From: Cognatiyoonia koreensis
Lineage (GTDB): Bacteria; Pseudomonadota; Alphaproteobacteria; Rhodobacterales; Rhodobacteraceae
Reading direction: 5' to 3'
Length of the DNA: 27,956 nucleotides
Assembly (NCBI RefSeq): GCF_900109295.1
Contig: NZ_FOIZ01000004.1
Location: 1-27,956 of the forward strand
Shown here: positions 6,603 to 15,205 of the stretch, in pieces
Layout of the letters: each line of letters begins with the position of its first letter
Position numbering within the stretch: position 1 is the stretch's first letter
Notes under the pieces: model-generated
The model's database searches: none
What the model was told of the DNA's origin: nothing
What the model saw: only the letters and a program-made list of their open reading frames with translations
Program-made: the position numbers and the translations under genes

Positions 6603-6749
6603 ATGACAGAAACCTGGGCGTTATCCTTGAATAATATCCGTGCGATTCTGAATAAGGCGGTCAGCAACCTACATTATGAGCCCATTCCGGACTTGCGGGG
6701 CCGCATCGCGCCTTTTCCGATGATCTATGATCGCATCGCGGACATTTGA
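6603..6749 (+). CDS. Possible 48-aa small protein, unknown
   Basis: A short frame ATG...TGA encodes 48 residues starting MTETWALSLNNIRAILNKA and ending in PFPMIYDRIADI. It has GGGG 9 nt upstream of the ATG and lies in the insert between nusG and rplK. The composition looks protein-like (mixed helix, then a Pro/Arg-rich end) but I recognise no family. It might also be the remnant of a larger gene. An inverted repeat ATGTCC/GGACAT (6548-6553 and 6566-6571) lies 31 bp before it. The call is tentative. Confidence 0.3.
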   Translation: MTETWALSLNNIRAILNKAVSNLHYEPIPDLRGRIAPFPMIYDRIADI

Positions 6750-6754
6750 ACATT

Positions 6755-7285
6755 CTACTTTGCGGGCAAGCCCATCTCTTTCAATTGACTGAGTTTTTTC
6801 TCTGCTACAGGTCTGCTATATTCACGAAGCAGCTTCAGGGCGAACTTGCGATCGGGAAGGCGAAGCCGAATTTCGTTCCCCTCATCATCATACCGCAGCT
6901 CAATTGCTTCAATTTCATCAAATCTGTAGGAAGAGCTGGATGAATGATGCCATAGCAGAGCGCGCTGAAAATAGATGTTTACCGTCCGGCGGTCGGGATG
7001 AATCTCAACAACATAATCTCTTCTGACAAGCGACACGTACAGACCGGCAATGATTAGTATACTTGAAAAACCAACCGAAATGGTCAGGAGGAGGAGAAAG
7101 ACCAAGAACTCTTTGAGGCGCGCCATGTCGCCCCCGAAAATAGACGCGACAAGGTCATAGGCTTCGCGGCTGAACAGTCCAAAAACGCCAATCAAAGCGC
7201 CCGCGATAAGCATCATAAACGGTACAGCCATAAAGCTGACAAGCCTACCGGCGAGCGTAGCTTCTTGTCTGTATTCGAGAACCAT
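6755..7285 (-). CDS. Small membrane protein with cytoplasmic C-terminal domain, unknown
   Basis: The 176-aa product has two strongly hydrophobic segments (about residues 13-37 and 60-86), then a charged domain of ~90 residues ('RRDYVVEIHPDRRTVNIYFQRALLW', 'YRFDEIEAIELRYDDEGNEIRLRLPDRKFALKLL'). The alternating strand pattern and the 'I-E-A-I-E-L' stretch recall PH-like domains of bacterial membrane proteins, but this is only a shape argument. The ATG at 7285 has AAAAAGG upstream. It lies opposite to the ribosomal genes, in a visibly AT-richer stretch than its neighbours, which suggests acquisition into the nusG-rplK junction. I do not recognise its function. Confidence 0.65.
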   Translation of the reverse strand: MVLEYRQEATLAGRLVSFMAVPFMMLIAGALIGVFGLFSREAYDLVASIFGGDMARLKEFLVFLLLLTISVGFSSILIIAGLYVSLVRRDYVVEIHPDRRTVNIYFQRALLWHHSSSSSYRFDEIEAIELRYDDEGNEIRLRLPDRKFALKLLREYSRPVAEKKLSQLKEMGLPAK

Positions 7286-7712
7286 CGTCTAGCCTTTTTC
7301 CGATATGCAAATGAGATATCAAAACTGTTTGGCGTTTTTAAGGCTGGTGGAAGAATTTGACAGGCAGAAATGCTGCATCGGTGGGTTTAGCCTCATTGCC
7401 GCCGTTCACTGCACGTACAAACCGCTAAGCTACAAGGTCAAATTTTTATCGAGCCACGCGTTTCAATGCATGCGGTCGTACCTGAAAGATGAAAAGTGGA
7501 CATCTGTCGAGAACGCAGCATTAAACGCTCTGGGCTCAAACCGGACATCAGAGTCATTTTTCTTGCGCCCAATTCTATCTCTGCTATAGCCCGCCCGTCG
7601 GTCCGACCGACATCCACTGTGGGAGGCGAGGCGCACGCGTGCGTCAGACCGGACCACACAACGAAAAGCCCTGCGGTCGCGACCAAGGGGCGTTGGAATA
7701 GGAGATAGCCTT
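7286..7712. other. Intergenic region and leader upstream of rplK
   Basis: These 427 bases hold the rplK promoter and leader. The first ~270 bases are AT-richer and carry a plus-strand open frame (7305-7589) that I do not believe is coding. The last ~120 bases form the rplK leader, which opens with a GTCGGT/ACCGAC hairpin (7597-7602 and 7606-7611). In many bacteria L1 binds the L11-L1 mRNA to repress translation; I could not identify the exact site here. Confidence 0.5.
7563..7590 (+). promoter_or_regulatory. Candidate promoter of rplK-rplA
   Basis: TTGCGC at 7563-7568 and TATAGC at 7585-7590 are 16 nt apart. A GC-rich stretch follows the -10, as is typical of stringently controlled ribosomal promoters, and a short perfect hairpin lies near the expected transcript start. 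Confidence 0.5.
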
Positions 7713-8138
7713 ATGGCTAAGAAAGTTATGGGCACGCTCAAACTGCAGGTTCCTGCAGGCGCGGCCAACCCAAGCCCGCCCGTGGGCCCGGCGCTGGGTC
7801 AGCGCGGCATCAACATCATGGAATTCTGCAAGGCGTTCAACGCCAAGACAGAAGACATGGAAAAGGGCGCACCTTGCCCGACCGTCATCACCTACTATCA
7901 GGACAAGTCGTTCACGATGGAAATCAAGACGCCACCTGCGTCTTTTTACATCAAGAAAGCGGCCAAGCTGAAGTCGGGTTCGAAAGAGCCAGGCAAGCAG
8001 GTCGCAGGGTCGATTTCCGCCAAGCAGGTACGTGAAATCGCCGAAGCCAAGATGAAGGACCTCAACGCGACGTCCATCGAAGGCGCAATGCTGATCATCG
8101 CGGGCTCTGCCCGCTCTATGGGCATCGAGGTGAAGTAA
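7713..8138 (+). CDS. rplK: 50S ribosomal protein L11
   Basis: The 141-aa protein is of normal family length. It has the proline-rich N-terminal domain '[38 protein letters not shown]', which binds thiostrepton and takes part in RelA activation, and a C-terminal 23S rRNA-binding domain ending '[20 protein letters not shown]'. L11 sits at the GTPase-associated centre of the 50S subunit. AGGAGA lies 8 nt before the ATG. Its TAA stop shares one base with the ATG of rplA, so the pair is translationally coupled. Confidence 0.98.
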   Translation: MAKKVMGTLKLQVPAGAANPSPPVGPALGQRGINIMEFCKAFNAKTEDMEKGAPCPTVITYYQDKSFTMEIKTPPASFYIKKAAKLKSGSKEPGKQVAGSISAKQVREIAEAKMKDLNATSIEGAMLIIAGSARSMGIEVK

Positions 8139-8836
8139 TGGCAAAATACGGTAAGCGCACAACAGCAGCGCGCGAAGCATTTGCTGGCAAAGAAAACGTC
8201 ACAGTCACCGAGGCTGTGTCACTGGTCAAAGACAACGCCAAGGCAAAGTTCGATGAAACCATCGAAATTTCCATGGTTCTGGGTGTCGACCCGCGCCACG
8301 CCGACCAGATGGTCCGCGGCACGGTCACATTGCCAAACGGCACCGGCAAGACTGTCCGCGTTGCTGTCTTCGCACGCGGCGACAAGGCCGAGGAAGCCAA
8401 GAAAGCCGGTGCAGACATCGTCGGTGCAGAAGACCTGATGGAAACCATTCAGGGCGGCACAATCGACTTTGACGTTTGTATTGCGACACCTGACATGATG
8501 GGTGTCGTTGGCCGCTTGGGTAAGGTTCTGGGTCCACGCAACCTGATGCCAAACCCACGTACAGGCACAGTGACCCCCGACGTGACCGAGGCGATCCAGG
8601 CCAAGAAGGGCGGCGAGATCCAGTTCAAGGCTGAAAAGGCCGGTGTGGTTCACGCAGGCATCGGCAAAGCCTCTTTCGATCACAAGAAGATCGAAGAGAA
8701 CGTTCTGGCGTTTGTCGACGCAGTGCAGAAAGCCAAGCCGACAGGTGCAAAGGGCACCTATATGAAGAAGGTTTCCCTGACCTCGACAATGGGTCCGGGT
8801 GTCTCTGTCGCGATCGACAGCGCGACTGGCAACTAA
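8138..8836 (+). CDS. rplA: 50S ribosomal protein L1
   Basis: This 232-aa protein forms the L1 stalk of the 50S subunit and helps move E-site tRNA. It contains the family hallmarks '[19 protein letters not shown]', the signature region '[21 protein letters not shown]' and '[23 protein letters not shown]'. In characterised bacteria L1 also represses the rplK-rplA mRNA. The start codon overlaps the rplK stop by one base. A strong terminator follows, so rplK-rplA appears to be a two-gene unit. Confidence 0.98.
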   Translation: MAKYGKRTTAAREAFAGKENVTVTEAVSLVKDNAKAKFDETIEISMVLGVDPRHADQMVRGTVTLPNGTGKTVRVAVFARGDKAEEAKKAGADIVGAEDLMETIQGGTIDFDVCIATPDMMGVVGRLGKVLGPRNLMPNPRTGTVTPDVTEAIQAKKGGEIQFKAEKAGVVHAGIGKASFDHKKIEENVLAFVDAVQKAKPTGAKGTYMKKVSLTSTMGPGVSVAIDSATGN

Positions 8837-8860
8837 GCTTTCCCGTCAAATGAATTGAAA

Positions 8861-8890
8861 GGCCGTCCCGATCGGGGCGGCCCTTTTTTT
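8861..8890 (+). terminator. Intrinsic terminator after rplA
   Basis: A 10-bp stem (GGCCGTCCCG at 8861-8870, CGGGGCGGCC at 8873-8882, one G-U) is followed by seven T residues (8884-8890). It is one of the clearest terminators in the window. Confidence 0.92.
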
Positions 8891-8967
8891 AATGACGGCA
8901 CTGCGGGACAAAGCGGACATGCCGCAATCCTGGCGCTAAACTGACTTCGGATTAGGAGTGCTGAAAG

Positions 8968-9321
8968 ATGACAGTCAAACGCATCGTTTCGAATATAGCG
9001 GCGACCGAGGTCGAAAACGTCAAAAGGTTCTATGCGGACCTCTTCGGTTTGAATGTCGTGATGGATCACGGGTGGATCGTGACCTTGGCGTCTGACGAAA
9101 TGGCGCGAACGCAGCTCAGTATAGCGACGGAAGGTGGGTCGGGGACTGCAGTTCCCGATCTCTCGATCGAGGTTGAGAATGTCGATGCTGTCTATCAACG
9201 CGCCAAGAACCTTGGTCATGCAATCGAATACGAGCTGACCGATGAACCATGGGGGGTTCGGCGCTTCTACCTATTCGACCCCACTGGAAAGCTCCTGAAC
9301 ATCCTGTCACATCCAGCTTGA
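8968..9321 (+). CDS. VOC (glyoxalase/bleomycin resistance/dioxygenase) superfamily protein
   Basis: A 117-aa single-module VOC protein. It opens 'IVSNIAATEVENVKRFYADLFGLNVVMD', continues with 'DLSIEVENVDAVYQRAKNLGHAI' and ends with 'WGVRRFYLFDPTGKLLNILSH', the typical paired beta-alpha-beta-beta-beta units. VOC members include metal-dependent lyases, dioxygenases and ligand-binding resistance proteins, and the activity cannot be fixed from sequence. AGGAG lies upstream of the ATG. The gene stands alone between the rplA terminator and the rplJ leader. It is probably accessory to the ribosomal cluster and not functionally linked to it. Confidence 0.88.
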   Translation: MTVKRIVSNIAATEVENVKRFYADLFGLNVVMDHGWIVTLASDEMARTQLSIATEGGSGTAVPDLSIEVENVDAVYQRAKNLGHAIEYELTDEPWGVRRFYLFDPTGKLLNILSHPA

Positions 9322-9645
9322 TCGGCGTCGGATTGGGCTCAAAGCAGACCTTCCGAACCGAATTCTCATTCGCTAATCCAATCCCCCTTCCCAAAAGTGC
9401 CCCAACCCCCTAAACAGCCCTTCACATCGCCCGGTTTGATTCGGGCCGGTGTATCTGTCCAAGACGGTGGGTGATCCTCAGATCATAAATCCTGCCTGAG
9501 ACGGGAAAGACCGGAATTGCTCTGGGGTTCTCCTCAGTCACACTCCCGGCTCGCACCCCGTTATATCGCGGACTGTTACGTTCGGTGGTTCGCCACCGGG
9601 CAAAATTGAGCCGGAGGGGTCACCCTCCAAACTTGGAGTGAAACT
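9322..9645 (+). promoter_or_regulatory. rplJ-rplL leader with UUCG and GUCA hairpins
   Basis: These 324 bases have no gene and lead into rplJ. CGGTGG (9583-9588) and CCACCG (9593-9598) form a 6-bp hairpin closed by TTCG, a very stable UUCG-type tetraloop. Just after it, GGAGGG (9613-9618) and CCCTCC (9623-9628) form a 6-bp hairpin with loop GTCA, ending 5 nt before the ribosome-binding GGAG. In enterobacteria and Bacillus the L10 (or L10-L12 complex) binds its own leader RNA to repress synthesis; an equivalent here is inferred. No convincing promoter hexamers were found; TTATAT at 9561-9566 is the best -10-like word. Confidence 0.5.
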
Positions 9646-10158
9646 GTGGATAGAGCCCAAAAAGAACAACTGGTCGACGAACTCGGCCAAGTTTTTGAAA
9701 GCTCTGGCGTCGTTGTGGTTGCCCACTACGAGGGAATGACAGTTGCCGAAATGCAGGACCTGCGCGCGAACATGCGTGAAGCGGGTGGGTCTGTTCGCGT
9801 TGCCAAGAACAAGCTCGCCAAGATTGCTCTGGAAGGTAAGCCATGCGCAAGCATCGCCGAATACCTGACAGGCATGACCGTGCTCGCCTTTTCCGAAGAC
9901 CCAGTGGCTGCGGCCAAGGTCATCGACAATTACGCCAAAGAGAATGACAAGCTTGTCGTCCTCGGCGGTGCAATGGGCGATCAAGCACTTGATCCTGCTG
10001 GTGTGAAAGCCGTTGCCGGGATGCCAAGCCGCGAGGAGCTTATCGCTTCCATCGTGGGTTGCATCGCAGCACCTGCCGCAAACATCGCCGGGGCCATTGG
10101 CGCGCCTGCTTCCAACATCGCAAGCATTCTTTCGACCATCGAAGAGAAGGCTGCATAA
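9646..10158 (+). CDS. rplJ: 50S ribosomal protein L10
   Basis: The 170-aa product forms the base of the ribosomal stalk and anchors L7/L12 dimers. The globular N-terminal part has '[30 protein letters not shown]' and '[14 protein letters not shown]'. The C-terminal helix, rich in Ala and Ile ('[25 protein letters not shown]'), carries the L7/L12 binding sites. The start is GTG at 9646 with GGAG 8 nt before it. The first residues ([12 protein letters not shown]) fit the family start. rplL follows after 68 nt, so the two form one operon. Confidence 0.98.
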   Translation: MDRAQKEQLVDELGQVFESSGVVVVAHYEGMTVAEMQDLRANMREAGGSVRVAKNKLAKIALEGKPCASIAEYLTGMTVLAFSEDPVAAAKVIDNYAKENDKLVVLGGAMGDQALDPAGVKAVAGMPSREELIASIVGCIAAPAANIAGAIGAPASNIASILSTIEEKAA

Positions 10159-10226
10159 GGCACCTGACTACTCTCGTGGGGTATTCGCCTCGCGTTGGAA
10201 CACAAATTTAGAAATGGAAAAGCAAA

Positions 10227-10604
10227 ATGGCTGATCTGAAGAAACTTGCTGAAGAGATCGTTGGTCTGACCCTTCTCGAAGCACAAGAACTGAAAACCAT
10301 CCTCAAGGACGAGTATGGCATCGAACCAGCTGCCGGTGGCGCTGTGATGATGGCAGGCCCAGCTGGCGACGCCGGCGGTGCAGCTGCTGAAGAGAAAACT
10401 GAATTCGACGTCGTTCTCAAGAACGCCGGCGCTCAGAAAATCAACGTCATCAAAGAAGTCCGCGGCATCACAGGTCTTGGCCTGAAAGAAGCCAAAGACC
10501 TCGTCGAAGCTGGCGGCAAGATCAAAGAAGGCGTCGCAAAAGCCGAAGCCGAAGAGATCAAGGGCAAGCTGGAAGCAGCTGGCGCAGAAGTCGAACTGGC
10601 CTAA
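10227..10604 (+). CDS. rplL: 50S ribosomal protein L7/L12
   Basis: A 125-aa acidic, alanine-rich protein of exact family type. It has an N-terminal dimerisation helix ([20 protein letters not shown]), an Ala/Gly hinge (about residues 36-55), and the C-terminal factor-binding domain with '[33 protein letters not shown]'. It recruits EF-Tu, EF-G and other GTPases to the ribosome, several of which are encoded nearby. A GGAAAAG motif precedes the ATG. A clear terminator follows, which partly uncouples rplL from rpoB. Confidence 0.98.
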   Translation: MADLKKLAEEIVGLTLLEAQELKTILKDEYGIEPAAGGAVMMAGPAGDAGGAAAEEKTEFDVVLKNAGAQKINVIKEVRGITGLGLKEAKDLVEAGGKIKEGVAKAEAEEIKGKLEAAGAEVELA

Positions 10605-10626
10605 GCCGGACCGACAGTCTCAAAGA

Positions 10627-10660
10627 AGCCCGGGTTGCTGTGAAGCAGCCCGGGTTTTTT
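10627..10660 (+). terminator. Intrinsic terminator after rplL
   Basis: CCCGGG at 10629-10634 pairs with CCCGGG at 10649-10654, and six T residues follow (10655-10660). Read-through to rpoB, if any, would have to pass this element; in E. coli a partial terminator holds the same place. Confidence 0.88.
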
Positions 10661-11011
10661 GCGGCTTGCGATTCGGCGCGGGGAAGGGTGCGGCAGGGTT
10701 TGAAACCTTCAATCGGGCCGGGCCCGTACGTCACCCCCTAAAAAGTTGTTGATTTTCTCTCAAGACCTTGAACTTTCCGCGAATCCCCACTAATTGGCAG
10801 GTTCGGTCCACAAACCTCGGCGCACAAAAAACCAGAAACACCTTTGTAAGCTTATCTTTCAAAGCGCTCAACCGCGCGTTTTGACAGGTAAGTTGTTCAT
10901 TTCGGGAGAGATGTTTGGGAAACATCTCAGGTATTGAAATGACCCTGCCAGTATTCGGACGCGTTTTGGTATCCCAGCCAAAGCGCGTTCTGACATTATG
11001 GAGACTTAGCT
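10661..11011 (+). promoter_or_regulatory. rpoB upstream and leader region with a 9-bp hairpin
   Basis: There is no gene in these 351 bases. A perfect 9-bp inverted repeat (GAGATGTTT at 10908-10916, AAACATCTC at 10920-10928, loop GGG) lies 83 bp before rpoB and has no T tract. A candidate promoter TTGAAC (10768-10773) with TAATTG (10791-10796) has a 17-nt spacer. A perfect TTGACA at 10881-10886 has no -10 partner. A GGAGAC ribosome-binding site precedes the TTG start of rpoB. Confidence 0.45.
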
Positions 11012-14000
11012 TTGGCTCAATCCTTCCTCGGTCAGAAACGCCTGCGTAAATACTACGGCAAAATCCGTGAAGTTCTTGAAATGCCGAACCTTATCGAGGT
11101 TCAGAAATCATCCTACGATCTGTTCCTGCGCTCTGGCGACAGCGACACGCCGCTTGACGGCGAAGGAATCAAGGGTGTGTTCCAGTCGGTTTTCCCGATC
11201 AAGGACTTTAATGAAACCGCAGTGCTGGAGTTCGTCAAGTACGAGCTGGAAAAGCCGAAGTATGACGTTGAAGAGTGCCAGCAGCGCGACATGACCTACA
11301 GCGCGCCATTGAAGGTGACACTCCGTCTGATCGTATTCGATGTGGACGAAGACACAGGCGCGAAGTCCGTAAAGGACATCAAGGAACAGGACGTCTTCAT
11401 GGGCGATATGCCGTTGATGACACCAAACGGCACGTTCGTTGTGAACGGCACAGAGCGTGTGATCGTTTCCCAGATGCACCGCTCTCCCGGCGTGTTCTTT
11501 GACCACGACAAGGGCAAGACACACTCGTCCGGCAAGCTACTGTTCGCCTGCCGCATCATTCCTTACCGCGGGTCGTGGCTCGACTTTGAATTCGACGCCA
11601 AGGATCTGGTATTCTGCCGTATCGACCGTCGCCGCAAGCTGCCTGTGACAACCCTGCTTTATGCGCTGGGTCTGGATCAGGAAGGCATCATGGATGCCTA
11701 CTATGACACCGTCGATTACAATCTCGACAAGAAAGGCAAAGCCTGGACCACGAAGTTCTTCCCGGAGCGAGTGCGCGGCACCCGTCCGGTGATGGACCTT
11801 GTCGATGCCAAGACCGGCGAAGTCATTGCCAAAGCAGGCGAAAAGGTCACGCCACGTTCGGTCAAGAAACTGATCGACGACGGCAAGGTGACAGAATTGC
11901 TTGTCCCTTATGACAGCATTGTCGGCAAGTTCGTTGCCCGCGACATCATCAACGAAGAAACCGGTGCGATCTATGTCGAGGCCGGTGATGAACTGACGCT
12001 GGAATACGATAAAGAGGGCAACGTCACTGGCGGCACCCTGAAAGAGCTGGTGGATGCCGGCATCAAGACGATCCCTGTTCTTGATATCGATAACATCAAC
12101 GTCGGCGCTTACATGCGCAACACGATGGCCGGTGACAAGAACATGAACCGCGAAACCGCGCTCATGGATATCTATCGCGTCATGCGTCCGGGTGAGCCAC
12201 CGACCGTCGATGCAGCCTCTGCGCTGTTCGACACGCTGTTCTTTGACAGCGAACGCTATGACCTGTCCGCAGTGGGTCGCGTAAAGATGAACATGCGCCT
12301 TGATCTGGATGCCGAAGACACCATCCGTACGCTGCGCAAGGAAGACATCGTTGCCTGTATCAAGGCGCTTGTCGAGCTGCGTGACGGCAAGGGCGACGTG
12401 GACGATATCGACCACCTCGGCAACCGTCGTGTGCGTTCAGTTGGCGAACTGATGGAAAACCAGTACCGCGTCGGTCTGCTGCGCATGGAGCGCGCGATCA
12501 AGGAACGCATGTCATCCGTCGAAATCGACACGGTTATGCCGCAGGACCTGATCAACGCCAAGCCAGCCGCTGCTGCTGTGCGTGAATTCTTCGGCTCTTC
12601 GCAGTTGTCGCAGTTCATGGACCAAACCAACCCGCTGTCCGAAGTCACGCACAAGCGCCGCTTGTCCGCACTTGGGCCAGGTGGTCTGACCCGCGAACGT
12701 GCAGGTTTTGAAGTCCGCGACGTACACCCGACCCACTATGGCCGGATGTGCCCGATTGAGACACCGGAAGGCCCGAACATCGGTCTGATCAACTCGCTGG
12801 CCACATTTGCCCGCGTGAACAAGTACGGCTTTATCGAAACACCCTATCGCAAGGTCGAAAACGGCAAGGTAACTGACGAAGTGCAGTACATGTCCGCGAC
12901 CGAAGAAATGCGTCACACGGTGGCGCAGGCGAACGCGAACCTCGATAAAGACGGCAAGTTCGTCAACGACCTCGTGTCCACCCGTCAGAACGGTGAATAC
13001 ACGCTGGCGCAGAACGAAAGCGTCGATCTGATTGACGTGTCGCCAAAGCAGCTGGTTTCTGTTGCCGCATCGCTCATCCCGTTCCTTGAAAACGACGACG
13101 CGAACCGTGCGTTGATGGGATCGAACATGCAGCGTCAGGCTGTGCCGCTTCTGCAGGCCGAGGCACCACTTGTGGGCACTGGCATCGAAGAAGTCGTCGC
13201 CCGTGACTCGGGCGCTGCCATCATGGCAAAGCGTGCGGGTACCATCGACCAGGTCGATGCGACACGTATCGTTATCCGTGCGACCGAAGATCTGGAACTC
13301 GGCGACGCTGGCGTTGACATCTACCGGATGCGCAAATTCCAGCGGTCCAACCAGAACACCTGCATCAACCAGCGTCCGCTGGTGAAAGTGGGCGACACGG
13401 TTCAGAAGGGCGAAGTCATTGCCGATGGTCCATCCACGGACATGGGTGAACTGGCACTTGGCAAAAACGTGGTCGTCGCGTTCATGCCTTGGAACGGCTA
13501 CAATTACGAAGACTCCATCCTGATTTCCGAGCGTATCGTGCGTGACGACGTCTTCACCTCGGTCCACATCGAGGAATTCGAAGTCGCCGCGCGTGACACA
13601 AAGCTTGGGCCAGAGGAAATCACACGCGACATTCCAAACGTCGGCGAGGAAGCCCTGCGCAACCTCGACGAAGCCGGGATCGTGTACATTGGTGCCGAAG
13701 TCGGGCCAGCGGATATCCTTGTTGGCAAGATCACACCAAAGGGCGAAAGCCCGATGACGCCGGAAGAAAAGCTTCTGCGCGCCATCTTTGGTGAGAAAGC
13801 GTCAGACGTGCGTGACACGTCCTTGCGTCTGCCACCGGGTGATTTCGGAACGGTCGTCGAAGTGCGTGTCTTCAACCGTCACGGCGTCGAAAAGGACGAA
13901 CGTGCGCTGCAGATCGAACGGGAAGAGGTCGAACGCCTTGCCCGTGACCGCGACGATGAGATGGTCATTCTGGACCGTAACATCTACGCGCGTCTGTGGG

Positions 14001-15151
14001 ACATCATCAACGGCAAGAAAGCCGTCAAAGGGCCGAAAGGCTTCAAGGCGGGTTCTATCGTGTCCGAGGAAAGCGTCGCCGATCTGTCCCGCGGGCAGTG
14101 GTGGCAGCTGGCCATGGAAGACGAAGATGATGCCAAGATCGTCGAAGCTTTGAACGAACAGTACGAAATCCAGAAGCGCGCGATGGATGCACGTTTCGAG
14201 GATAAGGTCGAAAAAGTCCGTCGTGGTGATGATTTGCCACCGGGTGTCATGAAGATGGTCAAGGTCTTCGTCGCGGTTAAGCGCAAGCTGCAGCCCGGCG
14301 ACAAGATGGCCGGTCGTCACGGCAACAAGGGTGTTATTTCCAAGGTTGTGCCGATGGAAGACATGCCGTTCCTTGCGGACGGAACCCCTGTCGACTTCTG
14401 TCTGAACCCGCTGGGCGTGCCATCGCGTATGAACGTCGGTCAGATTCTTGAAACACACATGGGTTGGGCCGCACGCGGTCTGGGTATCCATATCGACGAG
14501 GCACTGTCCGAATATCGCCGCTCTGGTGATCTGACGCCCGTGCGCGAAGCGATGAAGATCGCCTATGGTGATGACGTTTATGCCGAGGGCCTTGAAGGGA
14601 TGGACGAAGACCATCTTGTCGAAGCTGCGGGCAACGTCACACGTGGTGTGCCGATTGCGACACCCGTCTTTGACGGTGCGAAAGAGGCCGACGTAAACGA
14701 CGCGCTGACGCGTGCCGGTTTCGACACCTCGGGTCAGTCGGTTCTGTTTGACGGCCGCACGGGTGAGCAATTCTCTCGGAAGGTCACAGTGGGTGTGAAA
14801 TACCTGCTGAAACTGCACCACCTGGTCGACGACAAGATCCACGCACGTTCCACAGGGCCATACAGCCTTGTCACGCAACAGCCGCTGGGTGGTAAAGCCC
14901 AGTTCGGTGGTCAGCGTTTCGGGGAAATGGAAGTCTGGGCACTCGAAGCATACGGCGCGGCGTACACGCTGCAAGAGATGCTGACAGTCAAGTCGGATGA
15001 CGTCGCAGGCCGCACCAAGGTCTACGAAAGCATCGTCAAAGGCGAAGATAACTTTGAAGCCGGCGTGCCGGAATCCTTCAACGTGCTCGTGAAAGAAGTC
15101 CGGGGCCTCGGCCTCAACATGGAACTCCTGGATGCGGAGGATGAGGAGTAG
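11012..15151 (+). CDS. rpoB: DNA-directed RNA polymerase subunit beta
   Basis: The 1379-aa protein matches alphaproteobacterial RpoB from its first residues ([20 protein letters not shown]) to '[15 protein letters not shown]'. The rifampicin-pocket region is intact near residues 531-557 ([20 protein letters not shown], then LSALGPGG). The positions equal to E. coli D516, H526 and S531 are D537, H547 and S552, so no common resistance change is seen. Downstream are '[19 protein letters not shown]', the '[12 protein letters not shown]' region and the C-terminal '[15 protein letters not shown]'-type motif (here [15 protein letters not shown]). The start codon is TTG at 11012, preceded by GGAGAC. 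No in-frame ATG lies nearby before conserved sequence, so TTG must be the start. rpoC follows 54 nt after the stop. Confidence 0.98.
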   Translation: MAQSFLGQKRLRKYYGKIREVLEMPNLIEVQKSSYDLFLRSGDSDTPLDGEGIKGVFQSVFPIKDFNETAVLEFVKYELEKPKYDVEECQQRDMTYSAPLKVTLRLIVFDVDEDTGAKSVKDIKEQDVFMGDMPLMTPNGTFVVNGTERVIVSQMHRSPGVFFDHDKGKTHSSGKLLFACRIIPYRGSWLDFEFDAKDLVFCRIDRRRKLPVTTLLYALGLDQEGIMDAYYDTVDYNLDKKGKAWTTKFFPERVRGTRPVMDLVDAKTGEVIAKAGEKVTPRSVKKLIDDGKVTELLVPYDSIVGKFVARDIINEETGAIYVEAGDELTLEYDKEGNVTGGTLKELVDAGIKTIPVLDIDNINVGAYMRNTMAGDKNMNRETALMDIYRVMRPGEPPTVDAASALFDTLFFDSERYDLSAVGRVKMNMRLDLDAEDTIRTLRKEDIVACIKALVELRDGKGDVDDIDHLGNRRVRSVGELMENQYRVGLLRMERAIKERMSSVEIDTVMPQDLINAKPAAAAVREFFGSSQLSQFMDQTNPLSEVTHKRRLSALGPGGLTRERAGFEVRDVHPTHYGRMCPIETPEGPNIGLINSLATFARVNKYGFIETPYRKVENGKVTDEVQYMSATEEMRHTVAQANANLDKDGKFVNDLVSTRQNGEYTLAQNESVDLIDVSPKQLVSVAASLIPFLENDDANRALMGSNMQRQAVPLLQAEAPLVGTGIEEVVARDSGAAIMAKRAGTIDQVDATRIVIRATEDLELGDAGVDIYRMRKFQRSNQNTCINQRPLVKVGDTVQKGEVIADGPSTDMGELALGKNVVVAFMPWNGYNYEDSILISERIVRDDVFTSVHIEEFEVAARDTKLGPEEITRDIPNVGEEALRNLDEAGIVYIGAEVGPADILVGKITPKGESPMTPEEKLLRAIFGEKASDVRDTSLRLPPGDFGTVVEVRVFNRHGVEKDERALQIEREEVERLARDRDDEMVILDRNIYARLWDIINGKKAVKGPKGFKAGSIVSEESVADLSRGQWWQLAMEDEDDAKIVEALNEQYEIQKRAMDARFEDKVEKVRRGDDLPPGVMKMVKVFVAVKRKLQPGDKMAGRHGNKGVISKVVPMEDMPFLADGTPVDFCLNPLGVPSRMNVGQILETHMGWAARGLGIHIDEALSEYRRSGDLTPVREAMKIAYGDDVYAEGLEGMDEDHLVEAAGNVTRGVPIATPVFDGAKEADVNDALTRAGFDTSGQSVLFDGRTGEQFSRKVTVGVKYLLKLHHLVDDKIHARSTGPYSLVTQQPLGGKAQFGGQRFGEMEVWALEAYGAAYTLQEMLTVKSDDVAGRTKVYESIVKGEDNFEAGVPESFNVLVKEVRGLGLNMELLDAEDEE

Positions 15152-15205
15152 GGCCGCGGCCCTGCTTTCTCCATCTCTTAACGCGCCCAATTCAAGGAAT
15201 TGAAA

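Noticed and set aside
7305..7589. A 94-codon plus-strand frame before rplK
   Set aside because: No clear ribosome-binding site, unconvincing composition, and its end overlaps the candidate rplK promoter at 7563-7590.
10881..10886. Perfect TTGACA upstream of rpoB
   Set aside because: No -10-like hexamer lies 16-19 nt downstream (the region reads GGGAGA), so it is not called as a promoter.
12602..12676. Possible rifampicin-resistance or streptomycin-resistance changes in rpoB and rpsL
   Set aside because: RpoB D537, H547, S552 and S12 K43, K88 all carry the usual sensitive-type residues.
13802..15190. A 462-codon minus-strand open frame within rpoB
   Set aside because: Fully antisense to a conserved region of rpoB, with no family resemblance and no promoter or ribosome-binding site.
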